DNA of 35,698 nucleotides, from the NCBI GenBank assembly GCA_902788785.1, contig CADALT010000026.1, positions 1 to 35,698 on the forward strand, written 5' to 3'. Below, one piece after another: positions 1-6,731 of this stretch (positions are counted from its first letter, which is position 1; each line of letters starts with the position of its first letter). A model generated the notes under the pieces. That model saw nothing but the letters and a program-made list of their open reading frames with translations, did not search any database and was not told the DNA's origin. This DNA comes from an uncultured Ruminococcus sp. Its GTDB lineage: Bacteria; Bacillota; Clostridia; Oscillospirales; Ruminococcaceae. A program made the translations under genes and the position numbers.

Positions 1-19
1 AGCTACAGAAGCATATAAG

Positions 20-93
20 CGACCCGGATGAGACTCGAACTCACGACCTCCGCCGTGACAGGGCGGCGTTCTAACCAACTGAACTACCGGGCC
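20..93 (-). tRNA. tRNA-Asp (GTC)
   Basis: On the minus strand the sequence folds as a complete cloverleaf. The acceptor stem is GGCCCGG with CCGGGTC, the anticodon loop reads CTGTCAC (anticodon GTC), and the T-arm contains GTTCGAGTC. The discriminator base is G. No CCA is encoded after it, so it must be added post-transcriptionally. It lies 50 bases downstream of tRNA-Val and is probably co-transcribed with it. Confidence 0.96.
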
Positions 94-143
94 GTGTCAA
101 AAAGATCGTGTGCAGATTTTGCTCTGCACACCTCTTCGACTGA

Positions 144-216
144 TGGGGACTACAGGGCTCGAACCTGTGACCCTCTGCTTGTAAGGCAGATGCTCTCCCA
201 GCTGAGCTAAACCCCC
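144..216 (-). tRNA. tRNA-Val (TAC)
   Basis: Minus-strand cloverleaf. The acceptor is GGGGGTT paired with AGTCCCC (two G-U pairs), the D-arm contains AGCTCAGCTGGGAGAGC, the anticodon loop is CTTACAA (anticodon TAC) and the T-loop is GTTCGAGCC. The discriminator is A and no CCA is encoded. It is the first gene of a two-tRNA unit. Confidence 0.96.
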
Positions 217-261
217 ATATTCGTTGTCTGTGAAGTTCATGTGTCCCTCACAACAGTATCT

Positions 262-290
262 ATTATACTACACCAAAGACGATTTGTCAA
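262..290 (-). promoter_or_regulatory. Promoter of the tRNA-Val/tRNA-Asp unit
   Basis: Minus-strand consensus promoter: TTGACA (285-290), 17-base spacer, TATAAT (262-267). It lies about 46 bases before the tRNA-Val 5' end, and no other gene start is nearby. Confidence 0.9.
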
Positions 291-414
291 GGGTTTTTGA
301 TAAAAAAATCTCAGTTTTTTTCACTTTGTTGATTGCGTTATTATCCTGCCCATGTTTTTGAGAATTATTATATCAAACGTCAAAATAATTTCGATACAGC
401 GCCCTTATCAGAGG

Positions 415-514
415 TATATTAAACGACATAAATATCTATACACCGGCACTCACTAAAACATAAAGTATCGTTTTTGCGAACGCCGATGTAGAAATTTTAA
501 TGTCGTTTACTATA
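415..514. mobile_element. MITE-like element, copy 1 (100 bp)
   Basis: The ends are inverted repeats. The left end is TATATTAAACGACAT and the right end, reverse complemented, is TATAGTAAACGACAT, with one mismatch in 15. The interior is AT-rich and has no open reading frame. The same ends bound the 266-bp element at 2662-2927, on the other side of the GH5 gene. No transposase is visible, so this is a non-autonomous element by structure only. The rest of 291-414 holds nothing I recognise. Confidence 0.6.
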
Positions 515-516
515 AA

Positions 517-540
517 CGGGCGGAGAATCATCTCCGCCCG
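517..540 (-). terminator. Terminator of the GH5 gene
   Basis: A perfect 10-bp stem (CGGGCGGAGA / TCTCCGCCCG) with an ATCA loop lies 46 bases beyond the GH5 stop codon. On the minus strand it is followed by TTTATAG, a weak U tract, so termination efficiency is uncertain. It abuts the edge of the MITE-like element. Confidence 0.7.
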
Positions 541-586
541 CTGTTATGCGTTATTTGGATATAGTTCCCGTAAATTATACGGTCCG

Positions 587-2512
587 TCAGAGTCCCTTTG
601 CCTTGGAAAGGCTGATGCCGTTCTCGCCCAGAGGTATCTTGTGGTCAAGTCCCACGAACTTTCCGTCTTCCTGCCAGAGAACTTCCTTGACGAAATCGTA
701 CTTCTCGTCGTCCCATGTGGTGAAGTCGTCCAGCACCAGTCCGCCCGTGTCGCCCGAATTGGCATTATAGCACCAGAAAGTATGGTTAAGATGATTGTCC
801 GCTATGAGCTTTCTCATGTAGGTCATCCATGTGATGTTAGGCTCTGTCATGAAGCCGCCCCACTCGCCTATGAGCAGCGGCGCGATATCCTCATCATTTA
901 TATACAGCCAGTTATCCTGCCAGCAGTCCTTTTTCAGGCTCTTGTAGTCGTAATCTCCCTCGAACCAGGGCTGCTCGTAAACGGTCGGACCGTAGTCGTG
1001 AGGCGAATAAACCAGCTTGTCTTGATGCTTGCCCAGGTCAACGGGATAGTCCTTTACTCCACGGAGATTTCCGCCCCACCAGTTGAAGAAATAATCCGCA
1101 CTGTCCTTCGAGCTGTAGTCGCCGTTTTTCTTGATATCCTTGGGATATATCTCGGTACCCTCTACCATTATGAGCACGTTGGGATTTTTCGCCAGCACCT
1201 TTGATGCCGCCGTTTCAGCCACATACTTCCAGTTATTATCGTCCTTCGAGTCGTTCCAGATGGCTGCCTTGTCACCCTCATCGGGCTTGCCGTGGGGCTC
1301 GTTTTTCAGGTCGAAAGCTATGATGGTGTCGTTATCCTTATAGCGTTCAGCCATCCACTCCAGCGCCGAATAATATTCCTTTACGCTCACCTTATCGGTA
1401 TACCAGAGATTTGCGTTATGTCCCGCAGCATCTGTCTCGGCAGAATGTATATCGGGCATTACCTTGATGCCGTTCTCCTCCGCCAGTTTGAGGAAATAAT
1501 CAAATATCTCCAGCGAGTTCATTGAGTTGAGTTCCTCGTTGTATGCATTGTTGTAATTCGCCTGAGGATACTCTCCGTCAGCCCACTGATTTATAAGCTC
1601 TGCCGACATGGGCACTCTTATCAGGTTAAATCCGTGGTCGGCTATGCCCTCTACCGCAGGCACCAGCTCACTGTTCCACAGTCCGTCGAAAGTATTGGTA
1701 CCCGTGTTGTATCCGAACCAGTTTACACCCGTCAGCCAGACCTGCTTGCCGTCAGCATCAAGTATCTTATTGCCGTCCGTGTGCAGCCAGTCATCGCCCT
1801 GCTTAGCCTCATCGCTGCGCTTTAAAAGCTCATCGACATCAGCATCTTTTTTCTTGCTGTCGCCGCCGTTATCCTTGTTATCGTTCTTGCTTACCTTGCC
1901 CTTTTTGATGGTACATTCAACACCGTTGAACTTTGCTGACTTTATGTTCAGCTCAACGCCCGTGCCGATATTGCAGCCGCAGTTCACCGAAGCGCCTTTC
2001 TGCACAGCACCGTTGTATTCCACATTCTCTATGATAAGGGTATCGCCCTTTATCTCAAATTCACCGTTCCAGCCGTCGCAGGATTTCAGATCTTCCACTT
2101 CAAGCTCCAGCGTCCAGCCGTTTACAGCCTCGCCCGACTTGTTCGTAACGCTCATGTCCAGACCGCACATCTTCTTGCTGCCCTCGTCCCAGCTGTTGCC
2201 CGATGACCAGTTGAATATGAAGCCCTCGTCCTTGCCGTCAGCCTCTTCCTCGTCCTCTTCACTCTCGTCTTCGCTTTCGGCTTCTTCCTCAGAATCTTCC
2301 TCGGACTCCTCTTCGCTTTCTTCTTCCTTGCTGCTGTCTTTCTTCACAGCCGCAGAAACGGGCTTTGAGTCATCATCGGTCTGCACGCCTTTATTGAAAA
2401 AGTTCGTAACTATCAGCATCGACGCCAGTATGATTATCAGCAAGCCCATCGCCACAAAAGCAGCAATGATCTTTTTGGAAATTCCCCCGTTCATCCTTTG
2501 AATAACACCCAC
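587..2512 (-). CDS. Membrane-anchored CBM2-like/GH5 endoglucanase
   Basis: Glycoside hydrolase family 5 enzyme, expected to cut beta-1,4-glucan (cellulose or related glucans) on the cell surface. Residues 14-36 form one hydrophobic segment after K13-K14, reading as an uncleaved signal anchor. An extremely acidic Glu/Ser/Asp linker follows (about 59-96). A cellulose-binding module of CBM2-like pattern (about 97-200) has W102, W108, W133 and W148. The GH5 barrel (about 242-625) carries NEP with acid/base E405, the HDY motif at 505-507 and nucleophile E550 in IGEWGG. No dockerin is present. The start is uncertain: GTG at 2512 has a weak GGA site 5 bases upstream; ATG at 2494 (635 aa) is the alternative. 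GH5 is clear; the subfamily and exact substrate are inference. Confidence 0.9.
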   Translation of the reverse strand: MGVIQRMNGGISKKIIAAFVAMGLLIIILASMLIVTNFFNKGVQTDDDSKPVSAAVKKDSSKEEESEEESEEDSEEEAESEDESEEDEEEADGKDEGFIFNWSSGNSWDEGSKKMCGLDMSVTNKSGEAVNGWTLELEVEDLKSCDGWNGEFEIKGDTLIIENVEYNGAVQKGASVNCGCNIGTGVELNIKSAKFNGVECTIKKGKVSKNDNKDNGGDSKKKDADVDELLKRSDEAKQGDDWLHTDGNKILDADGKQVWLTGVNWFGYNTGTNTFDGLWNSELVPAVEGIADHGFNLIRVPMSAELINQWADGEYPQANYNNAYNEELNSMNSLEIFDYFLKLAEENGIKVMPDIHSAETDAAGHNANLWYTDKVSVKEYYSALEWMAERYKDNDTIIAFDLKNEPHGKPDEGDKAAIWNDSKDDNNWKYVAETAASKVLAKNPNVLIMVEGTEIYPKDIKKNGDYSSKDSADYFFNWWGGNLRGVKDYPVDLGKHQDKLVYSPHDYGPTVYEQPWFEGDYDYKSLKKDCWQDNWLYINDEDIAPLLIGEWGGFMTEPNITWMTYMRKLIADNHLNHTFWCYNANSGDTGGLVLDDFTTWDDEKYDFVKEVLWQEDGKFVGLDHKIPLGENGISLSKAKGL

Positions 2513-2625
2513 TCTTTCCGTCTTTTTTCACTTCAACACCGCACATTATCCCGTGCGCTTCCACATATCACAGCATCTGTTGCCGCAATATCTCCAAGCA
2601 CCGTCCCCAACACGGCACTGCTGAC

Positions 2626-2654
2626 ATTATAACACAATTTCCGCCACATTTCAA
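2626..2654 (-). promoter_or_regulatory. Promoter of the GH5 gene
   Basis: Minus strand: TTGAAA (2649-2654), 17-base spacer, TATAAT (2626-2631). The transcript would carry a leader of about 105 bases before the GTG start. The -35 box is only 7 bp from the edge of the MITE-like element at 2662, so the element supplies the DNA immediately upstream of this promoter. Confidence 0.8.
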
Positions 2655-2661
2655 GGGCTAT

Positions 2662-2927
2662 TATATTAAACGACATAAAGGCAACACCGCACAACCATCG
2701 ACTAAAGCCTTTGCACACCATACACTTGCAGATTTTTCGTCATCTTTCCCAAATTTTCCTTGAAAGGCGTCAGCCTTCCTGCGTCAAATTTAGAAAATCT
2801 GACTTCGTGTCTGGTACACAATGATTGTGCGGTGTTGCCTAAATTTCCCGCTATATCCCGACCACACTTCCAAACACCACAGGCTCTGCGGTCGGTCTAT
2901 GGAAAAATTTTTATGTCGTTTACTATA
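2662..2927. mobile_element. MITE-like element, copy 2 (266 bp)
   Basis: The 18-bp terminal inverted repeats are TATATTAAACGACATAAA (2662-2679) and the reverse complement of 2910-2927, TATAGTAAACGACATAAA, with one mismatch. They match the ends of the element at 415-514. Inside is a second inverted repeat (2679-2698 with 2821-2840). No credible coding frame is present. Both ends carry TATA, so a TA target duplication is possible but cannot be separated from the repeat. Confidence 0.65.
2679..2840. repeat. Nested inverted repeat of the GGCAAyACCGCAC type
   Basis: Left arm AGGCAACACCGCACAACCAT (2679-2698) matches the reverse complement of 2821-2840 at 19 of 20 positions. The core GGCAAyACCGCAC also appears in the hairpin at 17364-17421, which suggests a dispersed family. 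It sits inside the larger TIR element, sharing its last base with the left TIR. Confidence 0.65.
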
Positions 2928-2960
2928 CCTTTAACATTTTGCACTAATTCAAATATGCAT

Positions 2961-2996
2961 AAAAAATGCCCACTCAGCCGAATAGCCGAGCAGGCA
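2961..2996 (-). terminator. Terminator of the duplicated DUF4303-like gene
   Basis: On the minus strand a 12-bp stem with some G-U pairs (starting TGCCTGCTCGGC) has a short TATTCG loop and is followed directly by TTTTTT. It begins 13 bases beyond the stop codon at 3010, a textbook intrinsic terminator. Confidence 0.88.
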
Positions 2997-3009
2997 CATC
3001 TTATTTATC

Positions 3010-4239
3010 TCACTTAACTCCGCAGTCCTCCAGAAGGCTTTTCTCGATGATATCCTTGCCGTTCGCCCTTACCGAAGCCTTTGCTGTCATCACGCCATAC
3101 TCCATCTCGCCTATAAGTATGGGGACTTTCCTGCCGAAATGCTCCTCGGTAACGTGCTCTTCATGAAGCTCCTGCACCGCTGTGATAGCATCGGCATACA
3201 CAGCTTTCATCAGACCTGCATCATCACGCCTGCCTATCCCTTTTGCCTTTGCCCATGCCGTCACGAATTCGGCATCAAGACCATCAGCTTCTTCATCCTT
3301 CCAGCAGCATATGTTCCAGCGTTCACGGCTGCCCGACTCTTTGAAATAACTCTCGGTATTATACGCAAATGAAATATACGCTGTCATTCCCTCACAGGCA
3401 CCAAGCTCACAGATCAGCTGCATGGCGTAAACATCATCGTCCTCTATTGTACCGATGACCCCTTTTGCCATATCCTTTATGGCTTCTATCAGTTCTCGGT
3501 CGCTGCCTTCAAAGGACTCGGTTTCATACACTCCGCCAACTCCGCAGTCCTCCAAAAGGCTTTTCTCTATGATATCCTTGCCGTTCGCCTTTACAGACCA
3601 TATTGCCGTAGTATCACCAAGCTCTGTCTCGCCTATAAGTATGGGGACTTTTCTGCCGAAATGCTCCTCGGTAACGTGCTCTTCATGAAGCTCCTGCACC
3701 GCCTTGATGGCATCGGCATACACAGCTTTCATCAGACCCTCGTCATCATACTCATCAAAACCCTTAGCCTTTGCCCATGCAGCCACGAACCCTGAATCCA
3801 GACCGTCCATTCCATCATCCTTCCAGCAGCATATGTTCCAGCGGTCAGAGCTGCCCGATTTTTTGAAATAACTCTCGGTATTATAAGCAAAACTGATATA
3901 AGCCGAAAGTTCCTCATCAGCACCAAGCTCACAGATCAGCTGCATGGCATAAACATCATCGTCCTCTATTGTACCGATGACCCCTTTTGCCATATCCTTT
4001 ATAGCTTCTATCAGCTCTCGGTCGGTACCGTCGGAAATATACTCGTCTGTTTCATCATTTGATGCGGAGCTTGCATTCATGGCAGCAGCAGTTTTCATAA
4101 GCTCCCCGATCTGTTCGTCACCTGCGCCAACTCTCTTGAAATATTCCTCCACCGTTTCACCGGGGCGCATTGCATACTTTTCCATATCACCGAGATCGGG
4201 TGCGCCTGTCTTCTTTTTCAGATCATCAAAAATGCCCAT
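3010..4239 (-). CDS. Tandem-duplicated DUF4303-like protein
   Basis: A cytoplasmic 409-aa protein without signal peptide or membrane segment. Residues 1-70 are a unique N-terminal part. Two copies of a roughly 162-residue domain follow, at 73-234 and 247-408, offset by 174. Shared blocks include DRELIEAIKDMAKG, AYISFAYNTESYFK, RWNICCWKD and ELHEEHVTEEHFGRKVPIL, and DNA identity between copies is high, so the duplication is recent or gene-converted. The NTE...W arrangement resembles DUF4303, a family of unknown function; this assignment is from memory and tentative. AGGAGG lies 9 bases before the ATG. It has its own promoter (4292-4320) and terminator. I cannot give a function. Confidence 0.75.
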   Translation of the reverse strand: MGIFDDLKKKTGAPDLGDMEKYAMRPGETVEEYFKRVGAGDEQIGELMKTAAAMNASSASNDETDEYISDGTDRELIEAIKDMAKGVIGTIEDDDVYAMQLICELGADEELSAYISFAYNTESYFKKSGSSDRWNICCWKDDGMDGLDSGFVAAWAKAKGFDEYDDEGLMKAVYADAIKAVQELHEEHVTEEHFGRKVPILIGETELGDTTAIWSVKANGKDIIEKSLLEDCGVGGVYETESFEGSDRELIEAIKDMAKGVIGTIEDDDVYAMQLICELGACEGMTAYISFAYNTESYFKESGSRERWNICCWKDEEADGLDAEFVTAWAKAKGIGRRDDAGLMKAVYADAITAVQELHEEHVTEEHFGRKVPILIGEMEYGVMTAKASVRANGKDIIEKSLLEDCGVK

Positions 4240-4291
4240 AGTGTTGTCCTCCTGTTTTTTCTCTTGTCATATGCCCCATGTATTTTTACAC

Positions 4292-4320
4292 ATTACAGCA
4301 TTTACTTATATCTTTGTCAA
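4292..4320 (-). promoter_or_regulatory. Promoter of the DUF4303-like gene
   Basis: Minus strand: TTGACA (4315-4320), 17-base spacer, TGTAAT (4292-4297). The -35 box lies inside the last codons of the upstream phosphodiesterase gene, so the two genes overlap in control DNA. Confidence 0.75.
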
Positions 4321-5028
4321 CACATCTCCCTCAAAGATGATACCGTCCGCCAACGCCTGTGCTTTATCAAGAGCCGCATCATCTTTCACCGTCCATACCA
4401 GCAGCGCAATGCCTGCGCCCCTTATCTGTTCGACCATCTCAGGTGTAAGGCTGCGTATATCCGCTGCGATGAAATCGGGCTTTGTGATATACTTCCAGAC
4501 TATGGGTGATGCCGATATCACCCTTGCGATATACTCCCAGAAGCTACCGAAACGTCTTGTGGATATGAGCTGTCCCCTGCATACCGACGGCGCAAACAGT
4601 CTGAACCACAGCACCGTCCTCGGGTCGAATGCCTGCACCGCATAACTACCCTTGTAGCTTTTGAGTATTCGCCTTACCCTCGGCTCGATACTGCCGTGGT
4701 CGCAGTTTTTTATCTCGATAAGCAGAGGTACTCTGCCGTTTATCCTTTTGAGCACCTCCCTAAACATAGGTATGCCCTCGCCGCTGCCATTCAGCCTGAA
4801 AGCCCCCAGTTGTTCTGCTGTGAAGTCTCTTACCTCGCCTTCCACACCGCACACCCTCATAAGACTGCTGTCATGGAGCACCACCAGCTTGCCGTCCTTA
4901 GTAAGCCTCACATCAAGTTCCACCGCCAGACCTTTCTGCGCCGCCGTTTCAAATGCCGCCATGGAGTTTTCGGGCACAGCTTCGCCATGCAGTCCTCTGT
5001 GGGCGATATATCTTCCAAAGTCTGTCAT
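4306..5028 (-). CDS. Glycerophosphodiester phosphodiesterase
   Basis: Cytoplasmic GDPD-family enzyme (240 aa, normal length) that hydrolyses glycerophosphodiesters to glycerol 3-phosphate and an alcohol, recycling phospholipid headgroups. The family signature is complete: H10-R11-G, E20-N21, E37-L-D39 and H52-D53 supply the metal and catalytic residues, and LLIEIKN follows in the barrel. There is no signal peptide, as in UgpQ-type enzymes rather than secreted GlpQ. GAGGAG precedes the ATG by about 8 bases. It lies 98 bases after the PrsA-like gene with a terminator between, so it probably has its own transcript, though I found no clear promoter. Confidence 0.92.
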   Translation of the reverse strand: MTDFGRYIAHRGLHGEAVPENSMAAFETAAQKGLAVELDVRLTKDGKLVVLHDSSLMRVCGVEGEVRDFTAEQLGAFRLNGSGEGIPMFREVLKRINGRVPLLIEIKNCDHGSIEPRVRRILKSYKGSYAVQAFDPRTVLWFRLFAPSVCRGQLISTRRFGSFWEYIARVISASPIVWKYITKPDFIAADIRSLTPEMVEQIRGAGIALLVWTVKDDAALDKAQALADGIIFEGDVLTKI

Positions 5029-5080
5029 ATCATCATCTCCTCACTGTATGTTATTCATTCCAATACCGTCTGTGTGCTAC

Positions 5081-5112
5081 AAAAATATCCCCCCGAAAAT
5101 ACGGAGGGATAT
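5081..5112 (-). terminator. Terminator of the PrsA-like gene
   Basis: Minus strand: an 11-bp stem (ATATCCCTCCG with CGGGGGGATAT, one U-G pair) and a 6-base loop, ending in TTTTT, 14 bases after the stop codon at 5127. Confidence 0.88.
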
Positions 5113-5126
5113 AACATTTCTATGCA

Positions 5127-6392
5127 TCAGGTAATGCTGTCTATGGTCAGCTTGTCCCAGTCAGCGCCGTAGGTGATCTCCATGCCTTCGGAAACTTCCT
5201 GCAGTTTCTGCTGTATAGCAGGCTGATCGTTGGACTTTATCATCTCATCGATATTCTCGTTGATGAAGTCCATATCAACAGGCAGACGCTTAACGATGAA
5301 ATAGCCGTAAGTGGTGTTCTCGGTAAGCTCATCAGCCACCTGATCTTCTTCCAGTGCAAATGCAGCGTCCAGCAGTTCCTGAGGATATCCGCCTGCATTG
5401 TCACGCTTCATATAGTAGCCCTTTGAAGGATCCTGCTCCAGACCTATATCCCAGCCGTATTCATTGACCAGCTCCAGGAAGTCCTCGCCGTCCTTTGCCT
5501 TTTTCAGTGCTTCCTCGGCAACAGCCTTTGCCTTAGCCTTCTGCTCAGTCTGCTCAGCCTCGGTCATGGTGGAATACTTTGTGCTCTTAACGCTTATCTT
5601 CTGCGAGAGGGTCTTGTCATCGTAGCCCTCAGCCTCGCTGTCGTCCAGCTCGACCTGTGAATAGTAAGGCACCATTATATGCACCTCATGTGCAAACTGC
5701 TCGGGGTCCTCCACCATCTTCAGGAAGTCCTCGTGCTTTGTGGCATAGATACCGTCATTTGCAAACAGTACATCCATTACCTTATTATATCTCTGTGCCC
5801 TTGTGAACATATTGCGGTACAGGTCCTCAGTCAGATAAGCCCTTTTCAGCTCGTCCTTGAACTCATTCTCGCTCTTGTAGTTTGCCATCGCATTGAGCAT
5901 ATTGCTCTGGATTATCTCGTTATCCTCTTCGTCAAGCTCAATATTATTGTCCCTTGCCAGCTTATCGGTGACAAGCTCGTTCTTGATGGTATTGACGATG
6001 TCTTCCTTAAACCTGCCGAATGCCTCGGTATCGGTCTTCATGGTCTCGGCAGTTATACCGTAATTCTGCTCATAGCTTGAGAGCATATAATAATAATAGA
6101 ACCTGAACTCATCAAAGCTGATATCAAAGCCGTCGATGGAAAGCATAACATAATCGGTAGTATCTATCTTATTTCCGTCGATAGTCAGCGAGGGCTCGGG
6201 AGTGGGCTTTACCTCAGCCGCAGAAGTCTCGCCGTCGCTTGCGGTCGCATCATCTGCACCTGTGGTATCCTCAGCATCAGTTACCGTGCTGTCATTCGCA
6301 CCCTTTTCATCGTTCTTCTTATCAGCGCAGCCTGCCATCACACCTGCGCACAGGGTGAGTGCCAGCAGCATTGCAGTTATCTTTTTTATCAT
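5127..6392 (-). CDS. PrsA/SurA-like foldase lipoprotein (parvulin type)
   Basis: Probable extracytoplasmic peptidyl-prolyl isomerase that helps secreted proteins fold. A lysine-led hydrophobic segment ends in the lipobox VMAGC, giving lipidated C22, then an acidic Asp/Thr/Ala linker. A helical SurA-like N-domain covers about 75-215. A parvulin-like domain covers about 233-373, with the EVHIM strand, the FLELVNEYGWD region, GYYMKRDNAGG and TTYGYFIVKRL matching the parvulin order. The start at 6392 is chosen because AAAGGAAA lies 9 bases upstream; a longer reading to 6428 would put this site inside the gene and the signal peptide too far in. A TATAAT lies at 6463-6468 without a good -35. Active isomerase residues are not confirmed. 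Confidence 0.82.
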   Translation of the reverse strand: MIKKITAMLLALTLCAGVMAGCADKKNDEKGANDSTVTDAEDTTGADDATASDGETSAAEVKPTPEPSLTIDGNKIDTTDYVMLSIDGFDISFDEFRFYYYYMLSSYEQNYGITAETMKTDTEAFGRFKEDIVNTIKNELVTDKLARDNNIELDEEDNEIIQSNMLNAMANYKSENEFKDELKRAYLTEDLYRNMFTRAQRYNKVMDVLFANDGIYATKHEDFLKMVEDPEQFAHEVHIMVPYYSQVELDDSEAEGYDDKTLSQKISVKSTKYSTMTEAEQTEQKAKAKAVAEEALKKAKDGEDFLELVNEYGWDIGLEQDPSKGYYMKRDNAGGYPQELLDAAFALEEDQVADELTENTTYGYFIVKRLPVDMDFINENIDEMIKSNDQPAIQQKLQEVSEGMEITYGADWDKLTIDSIT

Positions 6393-6630
6393 GATCCATT
6401 TTTCCTTTCCTTGCAGCCGCCCCATCATAACAGGCAGCCTTTAATACAGTAACACAAGCTACATTATAAAACAACAATGTGACAGATTTGTGTTTTTACA
6501 AGAAATTTTTTCTCATCTGTTAATGCGGCAGTTATTCGGGCTTTGCATTTGTCATAAATATACAAAATCCGAGCTTAATTTTGTCTGATTATACGAAATA
6601 ATGATTTTCACTTTAAAAATCAGCAAAAAG

Positions 6631-6639
6631 TGGTATAAT
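6631..6639 (+). promoter_or_regulatory. Extended -10 promoter of the GGDEF sensor gene
   Basis: TGGTATAAT (TATAAT at 6634-6639) is an extended -10 element. The -35 region is weak (CTTTAA at 6611-6616). The start codon is 93 bases downstream. The flanking stretch TGATTTT...AAAATCA (about 6602-6622) is a small palindrome that could bind a regulator. The rest of 6393-6630 shows nothing else convincing. Confidence 0.6.
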
Positions 6640-6731
6640 ATAAAGTGTGACTTTATGTGCAGGCGTATACCTATCAAACAGCATAGTATCTGCCTGTACT
6701 CGATCGTTAATGTATTTTCGGAGGATTCCTT

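Noticed and set aside
28-210. A 60-aa frame over the tRNA region
   Set aside because: It runs antisense through both tRNA genes.
1608-2501. A 297-aa frame on the plus strand, Ser-rich
   Set aside because: It is the reverse reading of the acidic Glu/Ser linker and CBM of the GH5 gene, with no family motif or ribosome site.
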